A DNA stretch of 23,944 nucleotides from UBA2773 sp964458715 (GCA_964458715.1 CAYWJP010000009.1:1-23944), one strand, 5' to 3'. Counted from the first letter of the stretch, positions 1 to 7,186 are shown. Program-made: numbers and translations. The notes: a model not told the origin generated them from the sequence alone.

Positions 1-192
1 ATATTTTTTGAATACCTTACGAAAACATTCATCTGGTGAAATTAGACCTCGATTATATTTTTCGTCAAAAACAATATTTCCTGTATTAATCTCGTTTTTA
101 ACGCCCAATAACAAGGCTACTTTGTCCAAAAAATCAGCTGTTTCTCCTTTAAGATACACGCCTCCTATATCAAATATTATATTTTTAATCAT
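1..192 (-). CDS. HAD-superfamily phosphatase, N-terminal part (cut by window edge)
   Basis: Only the first 64 codons are inside the window; the reading frame is open to the left edge. The protein starts MIKNIIFDIGGVYL. This matches HAD motif I of the YihX-like subgroup, where the nucleophile Asp (D8) is followed by x-Gly instead of x-Asp. The following helical stretch would be the start of the cap region. HAD enzymes of this type hydrolyse small phosphorylated metabolites, often sugar phosphates or nucleotides; the substrate cannot be told here. The start codon lies 8 nt after the stop of the upstream kinase gene, so the two are probably co-transcribed. No Shine-Dalgarno is visible. The family call is fairly safe, the exact function is open. 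Confidence 0.75.
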   Translation of the reverse strand, partial: MIKNIIFDIGGVYLKGETADFLDKVALLLGVKNEINTGNIVFDEKYNRGLISPDECFRKVFKKY

Positions 193-200
193 AGTTTAGC

Positions 201-740
201 TTATCTAAGCATTCTATTAATTTGTTTATAAAGATTCTCAAAAGATCCGTTGTTGTCTATGACAAAATCAGCCTCAGCCTTGAGTTTTTTAATTTCTTGC
301 TCGGCCTCTCTTAGGTGGTCTTTCTTGAATTCTTCCAAAGTTTTGTTGTCATCATCGCTGTTTTCTCCTCGATTTTTAATTCTTTCAAATCTTTTTTCCA
401 AATCCGCTTCAAGATAAATCAATCTAAATTCTTTTAATTTTCTCAATTCCTCAACGTCTTGTTTTCTGCGAACTCCATCAATTATTATTATCTCATTTGA
501 ATCTTTTTTAACATCTCTATAAATTGTTTTGCATAAAACATTTTGACCAAAGCATTCTCTTATCGCTGTTGACATCTTTTGTAGATTTTCTCGAGTTTCT
601 TCTAAATACAATCTTTGACTTAAATCTCTTAGAATTGAAGAAAACCTATGACTAGCTCCTTGTTTTTCTTCAACCAAATACTTTGCGACTGTTCCTTTTC
701 CACTAGCCATTTCACCGGCTAATCCTAGAATAATTTTCAT
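201..740 (-). CDS. P-loop kinase, UPF0200 / dephospho-CoA kinase / dNMP kinase-like (copy 1)
   Basis: A 179-residue protein with a Walker A loop at residues 9-17 (GEMASGKGT), the GKGT form common in nucleoside monophosphate kinases. A beta strand ending in IDGVRRKQD lies near residues 85-95. A C-terminal part contains RFERIKNRG, a SDDD acidic patch, EEF, and ADFVIDNNGS. This order of motifs resembles the archaeal UPF0200 proteins, which are related to dephospho-CoA kinase and predicted to phosphorylate a nucleotide. It is a clear paralogue of the kinase at 1402-1965. It lies 21 nt after the dCMP deaminase stop and 8 nt before the HAD phosphatase start, which suggests work in nucleotide metabolism. 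Deoxynucleoside monophosphate kinase is my preferred guess; dephospho-CoA kinase is the main alternative. Confidence 0.7.
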   Translation of the reverse strand: MKIILGLAGEMASGKGTVAKYLVEEKQGASHRFSSILRDLSQRLYLEETRENLQKMSTAIRECFGQNVLCKTIYRDVKKDSNEIIIIDGVRRKQDVEELRKLKEFRLIYLEADLEKRFERIKNRGENSDDDNKTLEEFKKDHLREAEQEIKKLKAEADFVIDNNGSFENLYKQINRMLR

Positions 741-761
741 TTTTGTCTTTCTGTTATTGAG

Positions 762-1253
762 TTATTTATAGTCTTCTATTTTGTTATTAACTAATTCATA
801 AATAATTCCCGCTTCTTTAAATACTTCCTTACTTCTTTCACCGGCTTGATAGTCCATATTACAAATGACTCGCTTGATACCGGCGGTTATTATAATTTTA
901 GCACAAACATAACAAGGGGTCATATGACAATAAAGAGTTGCTCCGTCAAGCGCAATTCCAAATCTAGCTGCGTTGGCAATCGCATTTTGTTCGGCATGAG
1001 TAGTTCTAATGCAATGCTGGGTTTTTTTGCCGTCCGTATGAATTACCTCGTGAAATTCGTGACCTAATTCGTCGCAATGTTTAACTCCGCTTGGTGATCC
1101 GATATAACCAGTGCTTAATATTCTTTTATCTTTAACTATAACACAACCTGATTTTCCTCTATCGCAAGTTGATCTGGTGCCTACTAATTCGACTAAATTT
1201 AAAAAATATTCGTCCCAGCTTGGTCTGGTTTGTTTTTTTTCATTTTTTTTCAT
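762..1253 (-). CDS. dCMP deaminase (cytidine/deoxycytidylate deaminase family)
   Basis: This 163-residue protein has the zinc-dependent deaminase signature: H86-A-E88 (in THAEQNAI), with catalytic Glu88, and P113-C114-x-x-C117. His86, Cys114 and Cys117 should hold the catalytic zinc. The extra cysteines and histidines at about residues 30, 60, 65 and 80-81, together with the SxxGYxGSPSG stretch, are typical of ComEB/dCMP deaminases and not of tRNA or cytosine deaminases. The reaction is dCMP to dUMP, the feed for thymidylate synthesis. The C-terminus carries the usual MDYQAGERS-like strand. No Shine-Dalgarno is seen before the ATG. A terminator separates it from the upstream kinase gene, while the downstream kinase follows after 21 nt, so deaminase, kinase and HAD phosphatase probably form one transcript. 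Confidence 0.92.
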   Translation of the reverse strand: MKKNEKKQTRPSWDEYFLNLVELVGTRSTCDRGKSGCVIVKDKRILSTGYIGSPSGVKHCDELGHEFHEVIHTDGKKTQHCIRTTHAEQNAIANAARFGIALDGATLYCHMTPCYVCAKIIITAGIKRVICNMDYQAGERSKEVFKEAGIIYELVNNKIEDYK

Positions 1254-1330
1254 TTCAATTCTTTAATTTTTGAAGTTAGTGGATATATTCTAACAAAAAT
1301 AAAAAAATAAAAAAGGGACTTTTGGGAAAT

Positions 1331-1363
1331 AAAAAAATCGAATCTCAATAATTCGATTTTTTT
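1331..1363 (-). terminator. Intrinsic terminator after kinase copy 2
   Basis: A perfect 13-bp inverted repeat (1331-1343 with 1351-1363) around a 7-nt loop. The outer part is A-run versus T-run, so it can work in both directions. It sits 38 nt after the stop of the minus-strand kinase gene at 1402 and before the dCMP deaminase. Confidence 0.7.
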
Positions 1364-1401
1364 GATACTTAAAAATTACCTTCAATTTAATTGAAAAATT
1401 T

Positions 1402-1965
1402 TTAAACTTTTTTCTCAAGCCCTAAATCACTCATAAATTTATCAGTCTCGGACAATAAATATTCTAAATTATCTTTATTATCAATTTTAAAATCAGCTTC
1501 GGCTCCAATTTTAGGCACATTTATTTCAGTTGGCTTAAGGTCAATTTTTTCAAAATTTTCGAAAGAAGTACTATCATCACTTTTTTCATCTCTTTTTGAG
1601 GCTCTTTCCCATCGAATATTAGGACTAGCTGTTATATATAGAATTTTATTATTTTCAAAACTTCTAATAAATTTCAAATCAGGAGGCATTCTAAGACCAT
1701 TAACTACTACTATTTGATTTTCTTCATCCTCAATTTTTTTTCGAATCGCTCGACTTAAAATATCGTCACCAAATCTTTCTTGAAAAGCTAAAAACAGCCA
1801 TTGTTGATCAGCCCTTGATAATTTATCAAAGTAAATCGATAAAGTATCTTTAATCGGATCAGCAAAGCGAACCTGCTTAGCTCCGTACTTCTCTTCTAAA
1901 TATTTTCCTACTGTATCTTTTCCTGAACCTACTTCCCCTACTAACCCAATTACAATTTTACTCAT
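1402..1965 (-). CDS. P-loop kinase, UPF0200 / dNMP kinase-like (copy 2)
   Basis: A 187-residue paralogue of the kinase at 201-740, sharing its whole layout. It has a Walker A loop at residues 10-18 (GEVGSGKDT) and a strand ending NGLRMPPD around residue 90-97. It then shows RWERASKR with a following SDDS patch, and near the C-terminus AEADFKIDN. The GKDT version of the loop is the one found in T4-type deoxynucleoside monophosphate kinases. Identity to copy 1 looks moderate, so the duplication is probably old and the substrates may differ. It is followed by a terminator, so it appears to be transcribed alone, downstream of a long palindrome (1991-2155). No Shine-Dalgarno is visible; the ATG is preceded only by AT-rich sequence. 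Dephospho-CoA kinase remains possible. Confidence 0.7.
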   Translation of the reverse strand: MSKIVIGLVGEVGSGKDTVGKYLEEKYGAKQVRFADPIKDTLSIYFDKLSRADQQWLFLAFQERFGDDILSRAIRKKIEDEENQIVVVNGLRMPPDLKFIRSFENNKILYITASPNIRWERASKRDEKSDDSTSFENFEKIDLKPTEINVPKIGAEADFKIDNKDNLEYLLSETDKFMSDLGLEKKV

Positions 1966-1990
1966 TTATATTTATAAATAGTTATAATTT

Positions 1991-2155
1991 AAGGGATTGT
2001 TTCCGGTTATAATTTTGTTATGAAGTTTGTCAATTTTGAGATAAATTATTTTAAAATTTTTAAAGCTTTAATGTTAGTTAAGGCAAGAAAATTTTTAAAA
2101 AATTTATCCAAAATTGAAAAATTGCAATAGAAATAATAACCGGGAACGATCCCTT
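1991..2155. repeat. Long imperfect palindrome, dispersed-repeat copy A
   Basis: The outer arms 1991-2010 and 2136-2155 match at 18 of 20 positions, and both mismatches would be G-U pairs in plus-strand RNA. Further paired blocks lie inside: 2030-2038 with 2109-2117, and 2040-2047 with 2101-2108. The centre holds the words gttagttaaggcaag. The stretch from 2038 to about 2112 aligns in the same orientation with 23706-23780 at about 80% identity counted by eye, so this is a dispersed element and not a one-off hairpin. Confidence 0.75.
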
Positions 2156-2194
2156 TACACAACCCCAACATTATACTATCTAACAAAATAAAAA

Positions 2195-2216
2195 TCAACC
2201 CAAAAAAATTGGTTGA
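2195..2216 (-). terminator. Probable terminator of the rodZ-like/recA operon
   Basis: Inverted repeat tcaacc (2195-2200) and ggttga (2211-2216), with a 10-nt loop, 24 nt after the stop of the small membrane protein gene. Read on the minus strand it is followed by five T, one A and four T. The stem is short, so confidence is moderate. Confidence 0.45.
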
Positions 2217-2240
2217 AAAAATAAATTAACACTTTTAAGT

Positions 2241-2636
2241 TTAATTTTTGTATAGCAAAAAGCCAATAACAATCAAAAATAAAAAAGTTGTAATTAACTC
2301 CCAAAATGCAAGTTTATAAAGAATAAACCAAGCACTTATAAAAAAGATTGCTAAAAAAGATATTCCAAATATTTTTAAGACTTTTTTCTGGTTCCGAACA
2401 AGCTTTCTCTTGCTTGATAATAAGGAAAATATAAGCCAACCACTCAAAATAAGAAGTAGCAAAAAATTTAAATTTAAATGATTCATCACATATCCTGGAA
2501 GAACAGATTCGACGAAAAACAAAGCCAGATAATCAACAGACAAGACCAAAAGAATCCAGAAAACAAAAGAGTCATTTTTTTGAATTATTTGTTTAGTTTT
2601 TTCAAATACTTTTTTAGATAAAGGGTATATAACCAC
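2241..2636 (-). CDS. Small four-helix membrane protein, unrecognised
   Basis: I do not recognise this 131-residue protein. It has a short charged N-terminus (about residues 1-24). Four hydrophobic segments follow at roughly 26-46, 55-73, 88-108 and 111-129, with a basic loop (SSKRKLVRNQKKVLK) between the second and third. This predicts an integral membrane protein with that loop on the cytoplasmic side. The open frame begins with GTG and overlaps the preceding gene by 23 nt in another frame; no ATG occurs before residue 51, so translational coupling with the upstream gene is likely. It is the last gene of the rodZ-like/recA cluster and is followed by a probable terminator. The pairing with the upstream membrane-anchored protein suggests the two act together. 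Confidence 0.6.
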   Translation of the reverse strand: MVIYPLSKKVFEKTKQIIQKNDSFVFWILLVLSVDYLALFFVESVLPGYVMNHLNLNFLLLLILSGWLIFSLLSSKRKLVRNQKKVLKIFGISFLAIFFISAWFILYKLAFWELITTFLFLIVIGFLLYKN

Positions 2637-3549
2637 GATATTTTTTTATTAATTTTAATTTTATATTATCCACACTTACCAAAAAATTATTTCTCAAAGA
2701 CCACCAAGAAGGATTGGTTGAGAGGTTTATTTTTGCCTCCTTAATATCTTCAGTTTTTAGATCGGAAATGAATATATAATTTGATTTAGTTAGATTATTT
2801 TTTTTATTGAATGAACAAGTCATTTTATTTTTTTGGATCATTGTCTCGCAACTATCAAAAGCAACAGGATTTATCGAATCTATTTTCACTGGAGATGTCA
2901 AAGAAAAATCCCTAAGATTTAAGTTTGATTCTATTAAAAAAAGCTCTTTATTCCAAACTAAGAAAAAATTATTTTTAATTTGAACAAAAGTTCCGCTTGG
3001 ATGAGCGTTACCATATAAAAAATTTTCCTTGGCTTCTAATTTTCCGGCAAATCCCACTTCTTTGGAAATTACATCCTCCCATTTATAACCCATTTTCTCA
3101 AATAATTCAGCTGAAAAAATTGATCGGTAGGAATCTCCTGGAAGTAAAATACTAATAGCATCCCCATTGAAAAACAAACTACCCGCTGGTAAATCAGTCG
3201 TATTATCTTGAAAAAGCAAATTTTTTAGATCTTCAGCATTTAAAACTTTTTCACTTTTAGGATAAAACGAAACTAAAAAATTCTGATAAACCTCTAATTT
3301 CAGTTTATCGATAGAAGCGATTTCTTTTTTTAAAATTATTTCTAAATTAATTTTATCAAAATAATAGTTTTCTTCTTCTGGAAAAACTAAAAGTTCTTGA
3401 TCATTAATAATTTGAGAAGTTATTTTAACACCAGATTGAGCCTCACTGATAGAGGAATAATCAAATTCAACTAAAGTTATTCTCCATAAGACATATAGCG
3501 GTAGAGAAATTCCGATTAGAATAACCAGGATAATTTTTATTTTAGTCAT
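2614..3549 (-). CDS. Membrane-anchored extracytoplasmic protein, unrecognised
   Basis: A 311-residue protein of no family I can name. Residues about 4-24 form one hydrophobic helix after a short basic start, so it is probably an uncleaved signal anchor. About 285 residues would then lie outside the membrane, rich in beta-strand-like alternation, Asn, Ser, Leu and Phe. Two cysteines (in DSCETM and MTCSF, about residues 234 and 245) are close together and could form a disulfide. There is no lipobox. It starts 9 nt after the recA stop and overlaps the next gene by 23 nt, so it belongs to the recA operon. That position need not mean a role in recombination. Calling it a real gene is safe on length and operon fit. 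Confidence 0.7.
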   Translation of the reverse strand: MTKIKIILVILIGISLPLYVLWRITLVEFDYSSISEAQSGVKITSQIINDQELLVFPEEENYYFDKINLEIILKKEIASIDKLKLEVYQNFLVSFYPKSEKVLNAEDLKNLLFQDNTTDLPAGSLFFNGDAISILLPGDSYRSIFSAELFEKMGYKWEDVISKEVGFAGKLEAKENFLYGNAHPSGTFVQIKNNFFLVWNKELFLIESNLNLRDFSLTSPVKIDSINPVAFDSCETMIQKNKMTCSFNKKNNLTKSNYIFISDLKTEDIKEAKINLSTNPSWWSLRNNFLVSVDNIKLKLIKKYRGYIPFI

Positions 3550-3558
3550 TTTTATTTC

Positions 3559-4584
3559 TTATAAAGATTCGCTAGTTTTGATTTTTTTTATTTCCGTTAA
3601 TATTTCTTCGTAAATCTTAGGATTTTCTTGAAGATATTTTTTGACTGATTCTCGGCCTTGCCCAATTTTTTCCCCTTTATAACTAAACCAAGCGCCCGCT
3701 TTGTCTAAAACTTTAAGAGTGCTTCCTAGCTCCACCACGTCTCCTTCTTTAGAAATTCCTTTATTATACATAATATCAAACTCAGCTACCTGAAAAGGAG
3801 GCGCTACTTTATTTTTAACTACTTTAACTTTAGTTCTATTCCCTATTATTTGTTCTCCTTGTTTAATCTGAGCTGATCGTCGAACTTCTAATCTAACTGA
3901 GGCATAGAATTTTAAAGCATTACCTCCGGTAGTAGTTTCGGGATTACCAAAAACCACTCCGATTTTCATTCGAATTTGATTGATAAAAATCACCATTACA
4001 TTAGTTTTGGCGATAATACTAGTCAGCTTTCTTAAAGCTTGAGACATTAATCGAGCTTGAAGTCCCATATGAGAATCTCCCATATCGCCTTCAATTTCGG
4101 CTCGAGGTGTTAAAGCGGCTACAGAATCAACCACAACTACATCTACCGAATTAGATCTCACTAAAGTTTCTACAATTTCTAAAGCTTGTTCTCCATTATC
4201 TGGTTGAGAAATTAAAAGCTCCTCAATATCTACTCCAATTTTTTTAGCATAAGAAGGATCTAAAGCATGTTCAGCGTCCACAAAAGCCACTACCCCGCCA
4301 TCTTTTTGAGCATTAGCTAATACATGTAGCGCTAAAGTAGTCTTTCCGGAAGATTCTGGTCCATAAATTTCCACTACTCGTCCTCGAGGCAAACCATCTA
4401 TTCCCAAAGCAATATCTAAAGAAGGTGAACCAGTTGAAACCGAAGCAATATCTACTTTTTTAACTTCTCCCAATTTCATAATAGAACCTTCTCCAAATTT
4501 TGTTCTTATTTCCTCAATAGCTTCAGCGCAATCTTTTCTTTTTGTAATTTTACTTTCTTTTTTAATTTTAGCGTCTTTTGCCAT
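3559..4584 (-). CDS. recA: Recombinase RecA
   Basis: RecA forms ATP-dependent filaments on single-stranded DNA and drives homologous pairing and strand exchange. The 341-residue protein is a normal length and complete. The Walker A loop GPESSGKT is at residues 75-82, the catalytic Glu at E105 (in DAEHA) and Walker B ends at D153 (VVVVDS). The L2 DNA-binding loop with NQIRMKIG and NPETTTGG lies at about 202-221. The N-terminal helix (AIEEIRTKFGEGSIMKL) is typical. The C-terminal acidic tail seen in many RecA proteins is short here. It follows the RodZ-like gene by 8 nt and precedes an unknown membrane protein by 9 nt. No lexA gene or obvious SOS box is seen in the window, so damage control of this operon is uncertain. 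No Shine-Dalgarno. Confidence 0.98.
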   Translation of the reverse strand: MAKDAKIKKESKITKRKDCAEAIEEIRTKFGEGSIMKLGEVKKVDIASVSTGSPSLDIALGIDGLPRGRVVEIYGPESSGKTTLALHVLANAQKDGGVVAFVDAEHALDPSYAKKIGVDIEELLISQPDNGEQALEIVETLVRSNSVDVVVVDSVAALTPRAEIEGDMGDSHMGLQARLMSQALRKLTSIIAKTNVMVIFINQIRMKIGVVFGNPETTTGGNALKFYASVRLEVRRSAQIKQGEQIIGNRTKVKVVKNKVAPPFQVAEFDIMYNKGISKEGDVVELGSTLKVLDKAGAWFSYKGEKIGQGRESVKKYLQENPKIYEEILTEIKKIKTSESL

Positions 4585-4592
4585 AATTGTTT

Positions 4593-5606
4593 TTAATTTT
4601 TATTAGTTTTAATTTTTTCCCTCTCATCTTCAACTATTCCCTCTTTATTTAAAATAACTTCTTTAAAACCGATAGCTTTTTCGTCTAACGGAAAAAAATC
4701 TCCTTCATTTATTTTAACATAAGTATTATTAGCTTTACCAGAGCTAATTTTTATTTTATCTTCAACTTTAATTTTTAAAGAAATTCCTGGGTTAAGGATA
4801 CTTTTTTGAATTTCTTTGTCATCTATTTTAATCAATAATTCACTGGGATTATCTCGAATTTCAATTTCTACCATAAAACTTTTCTCTTTTGAATCCTCAT
4901 CTTGATCTTTTTTTGCGCCTAAAACGTCTAAATTATAATCAGCAAAAATATTAATAATTTTTTTTGTATTTTTTTCAAATTTATTGAAAGCTTCAATTGT
5001 TATTTCATTTGATCCTTTTTGTAACCCAACGGTTTCTTTAAACCTACCATCAGAATCTATGGAAACGGGTTCATTATTGATAACAATTTTATTCTCAAAA
5101 TCAGTAAATCCAATAATTTCGATGGAACTACTTTTTACAGTTTCATTAGAATTAGGAAGCTCGATGATCAAATTGGGTTTTTTGGAAAAATGATCAACTT
5201 CCAAATAAAAATATACAAATCCCGTCAAAATTATTAAACCTGAAATAAAAATGGAAGCTATTTTGGGCGTAATTGTCAAACTAGGAACTTTGAAGTTAAA
5301 GCTACCTAAATCTTTTCTTTGATATTTCTTAACATTTTCTCGAATTCCAACTTCTTTATTAAATTGGTTAATAACTTTAATTGGATCTAAGCCTAAATAT
5401 CTAGCATAATTTCGCAAAAAACCTTTAACGTAAACATCAAATGGTAATTTTTCAAAATCTCCCTCTTCTATTTTTTCTAAATAATCTTGCTTGACTTTAA
5501 TATGCGAAGCTATTTCGGCCAATGATATACCGGATTTTTCTCTTATTTTTTTTAACTTTTCTCCTAACGTCAAGGAAAAAACTTTTCTTTTTATAAAATC
5601 GACCAT
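4593..5606 (-). CDS. RodZ-like membrane-anchored helix-turn-helix protein with Ig-like domain
   Basis: 337 residues in four parts. Residues 13-80 are an XRE-type helix-turn-helix of the RodZ kind (GEKLKKIREKSGISLAEIA...YVKGFLRNYARYLGLD). Residues 115-135 are one transmembrane helix. Residues about 143-225 look like an Ig-like beta domain, with a typical strand-turn pattern (NNEPVSIDSDGRF, KGSNEITIEAFN). Residues about 243-325 look like the DUF4115-type C-terminal domain of RodZ. RodZ links MreB filaments to the membrane in rod-shaped cells; no mreB is in this window, so that role is not shown. The gene begins the recA operon. A RodZ-family gene is also found near recA in Bacillus (ymfM-pgsA-cinA-recA), so the proximity may be an old arrangement. 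The ATG lies only about 14 nt after the predicted -10 box. Confidence 0.85.
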   Translation of the reverse strand: MVDFIKRKVFSLTLGEKLKKIREKSGISLAEIASHIKVKQDYLEKIEEGDFEKLPFDVYVKGFLRNYARYLGLDPIKVINQFNKEVGIRENVKKYQRKDLGSFNFKVPSLTITPKIASIFISGLIILTGFVYFYLEVDHFSKKPNLIIELPNSNETVKSSSIEIIGFTDFENKIVINNEPVSIDSDGRFKETVGLQKGSNEITIEAFNKFEKNTKKIINIFADYNLDVLGAKKDQDEDSKEKSFMVEIEIRDNPSELLIKIDDKEIQKSILNPGISLKIKVEDKIKISSGKANNTYVKINEGDFFPLDEKAIGFKEVILNKEGIVEDEREKIKTNKN

Positions 5607-5620
5607 TATTTTAATTTATA

Positions 5621-5649
5621 AGTATATTTTAAATAAGAATACCTCACAA
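5621..5649 (-). promoter_or_regulatory. Sigma70-like promoter for the rodZ-like/recA operon
   Basis: On the minus strand, TTGTGA, a 17-nt spacer, then TATACT. Transcription would start near 5614, leaving only about 8 nt before the ATG at 5606, so the message would be close to leaderless. This fits the lack of a Shine-Dalgarno. Confidence 0.55.
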
Positions 5650-5780
5650 AAAACTTTTTGTAAAATTAAAACCTTTCTTTGGTAAATTTTCAATTTTCAA
5701 AAAACCATTCTGTGATGGCCATCAAAAAATATTATGAAAAACCGATTTTTTGAAATAATTTCAAACATAAATATTTTAAA

Positions 5781-5804
5781 AAAACAGCCCGAGAGGGCTG
5801 TTTT
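5781..5804 (-). terminator. Strong intrinsic terminator of the ribosomal protein operon
   Basis: A perfect 10-bp stem (5781-5790 with 5795-5804) containing acagccc/gggctgt around a gaga loop. On the minus strand it is followed by an unbroken run of seven T. It lies about 36 nt after the rpsI stop. Confidence 0.92.
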
Positions 5805-5839
5805 AATTAAACACTATATACAAAATAGTAAATGTCAGT

Positions 5840-6244
5840 TTATCTTTTTCTCCACTGTGCTGCTCGACGAGCTTTTTTAAGCCCAGGCTTTTTCCGTTCT
5901 TTTTTTCGTGAATCTCTTTTCAAAAAATCTGCATCTTTCAAAGCTCGATGTAATTCAGGATCGCTTTTTACCAAAGCCCTAGAAAGACCTAATTTGATAG
6001 CGTCTGATTGACCAGTTAATCCACCTCCATTAACTTTAACCGAGATAGCAACTTTACCTTCTAACCCTGTTGCTTCCAAGGGCGCATAAATAGCATTTTG
6101 AAATTTTTTTACAGGAAAGAAAATTTTAGCTTCTTTATCATTAATAATAAAACCGGCTTTAGAATCTCTCGTCACTCTTACTCGAGCAACACTCTCTTTT
6201 CTTCTGCCGATTCCTTCAAAATATTCTGAAATTTGTTTAGTCAT
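5840..6244 (-). CDS. rpsI: 30S ribosomal protein S9
   Basis: A 134-residue S9. The N-terminus has the family start GIGRRKESVARVR. The middle has VKVNGGGLTGQSDAIKLGLSRAL, and the tail is very basic (KKARRAAQWRKR), close to the usual KARRAPQFSKR. In S9 the tail reaches into the decoding centre and touches P-site tRNA. It is the last gene of the infA-to-rpsI operon, 38 nt after rplM, which is the usual L13-S9 pairing, and a strong terminator follows. No Shine-Dalgarno is seen before the ATG. Length is ordinary for the family. Confidence 0.97.
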   Translation of the reverse strand: MTKQISEYFEGIGRRKESVARVRVTRDSKAGFIINDKEAKIFFPVKKFQNAIYAPLEATGLEGKVAISVKVNGGGLTGQSDAIKLGLSRALVKSDPELHRALKDADFLKRDSRKKERKKPGLKKARRAAQWRKR

Positions 6245-6282
6245 CTAAATTTATTAAATATTGTAAATTATTTCTGATACTC

Positions 6283-6693
6283 TTAGTCTTTAATTTGATC
6301 TTGATAAGTATGTTTATCATTTTTGAAAATTCTCAATCTCTTCATAGCTTCAATACTAAGTCTATTTTTGGGCATCATGCCTTTAACAGCTTTCTTAATA
6401 ATTTGAGTTGAGTCTTTCTTTAATAATTCCTTAAAAGTAATATTGTAAATACCTCCTGGAAAACCGGAATATCTCCAATAAATTTTTTTATCTTCTTTAT
6501 CGCCAGAAAGTCTTATTTGATCGGAATTTATAACAACAACCCAATCTTTTCCTCCCAGTCGAGGTTCAAAATTAATTTCATTTTTACCAGATAATGCTCT
6601 AGCAATTTCAGTTGCTAGTCTTCCTAAAATTTTCCCCTTAGCATCAAATAGAATAAATTTTGAGGATTGTTTTTTATCTAAATTGTTCTTCAT
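6283..6693 (-). CDS. rplM: 50S ribosomal protein L13
   Basis: A 136-residue L13, an early-assembling protein that binds 23S rRNA. Family landmarks are DAKGKILGRLATEIARALSG near residues 17-36, VVVINSDQIRLSGDK near 51-65, YWRYSGFPGGI near 72-82 and AVKGMMPKNRL near 103-113. The C-terminus ends shortly after the YQ motif. It sits 10 nt after rplQ and 38 nt before rpsI. The N-terminus carries about ten extra polar residues before the conserved core, a modest extension. Confidence 0.97.
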   Translation of the reverse strand: MKNNLDKKQSSKFILFDAKGKILGRLATEIARALSGKNEINFEPRLGGKDWVVVINSDQIRLSGDKEDKKIYWRYSGFPGGIYNITFKELLKKDSTQIIKKAVKGMMPKNRLSIEAMKRLRIFKNDKHTYQDQIKD

Positions 6694-6703
6694 TTTGCTT
6701 TAA

Positions 6704-7168
6704 TTAGTTCTTTTTAGCGACTTCTTTCTTAACAGTTTTTTCCTTTTCGACTTTCTTTTTGCTGACAATTGCTTTTTTTGAGATTTTTTTCTCAGGAATT
6801 TTTACTTTATCCACCCACTCAATCATAGCCATTTTAGCAAAATCACTTTTCCTAGACATTAACTTGACAATCCTAGTATAACCGCCGACTCTTTTAGCAA
6901 CGGTTGCTAATAAGAAAAGTTCCTCGACGCTTTTAATTGGTAAATCTTTTTTTAAGAGTCTAGTCTTAGCTAACCTCTCAGCCTTGTCTTTAAGTCCTCT
7001 TTTAGCCAATGACATTCTTCTTTCAGCAAAAGGACTCAGTTCTTTGGCTTTAGCTAGGGTTGTCGTAATTTTTTGTCTTTCTATTAAACTAACCAGTAAA
7101 GTTCTTAACAGTGCTTTTTTCTGGTCTTTTTCTCTTCCAAGGCTTCGGCCTTTTATCCTTTTTCTCAT
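6704..7168 (-). CDS. rplQ: 50S ribosomal protein L17 with lysine-rich C-terminal tail
   Basis: The first about 120 residues are a normal L17: MRKRIKGRSLGREKDQ, then RTLLVSLIERQKITTTLAKAKE, VAKRVGGYTRI and MAMIEWVD. L17 binds 23S rRNA near the tunnel exit. After that, residues about 122-154 form a tail made almost only of Lys, Glu, Val and Ala, which most L17 proteins of about 120 residues lack. The gene follows rpoA by 18 nt, the standard rpoA-rplQ order, and precedes rplM by 10 nt. Confidence 0.97.
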   Translation of the reverse strand: MRKRIKGRSLGREKDQKKALLRTLLVSLIERQKITTTLAKAKELSPFAERRMSLAKRGLKDKAERLAKTRLLKKDLPIKSVEELFLLATVAKRVGGYTRIVKLMSRKSDFAKMAMIEWVDKVKIPEKKISKKAIVSKKKVEKEKTVKKEVAKKN

Positions 7169-7186
7169 ACTAATCAGTTTTTATAA

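Noticed and set aside
8..199. A plus-strand open frame of 63 codons at the left edge.
   Set aside because: It is the shadow of the HAD phosphatase gene on the other strand, whose motif I is clear.
1991..2155. Possibility that the long palindromes form a CRISPR array.
   Set aside because: There are no regularly spaced direct repeats with unique spacers and no cas genes; the repeats are inverted and solitary.
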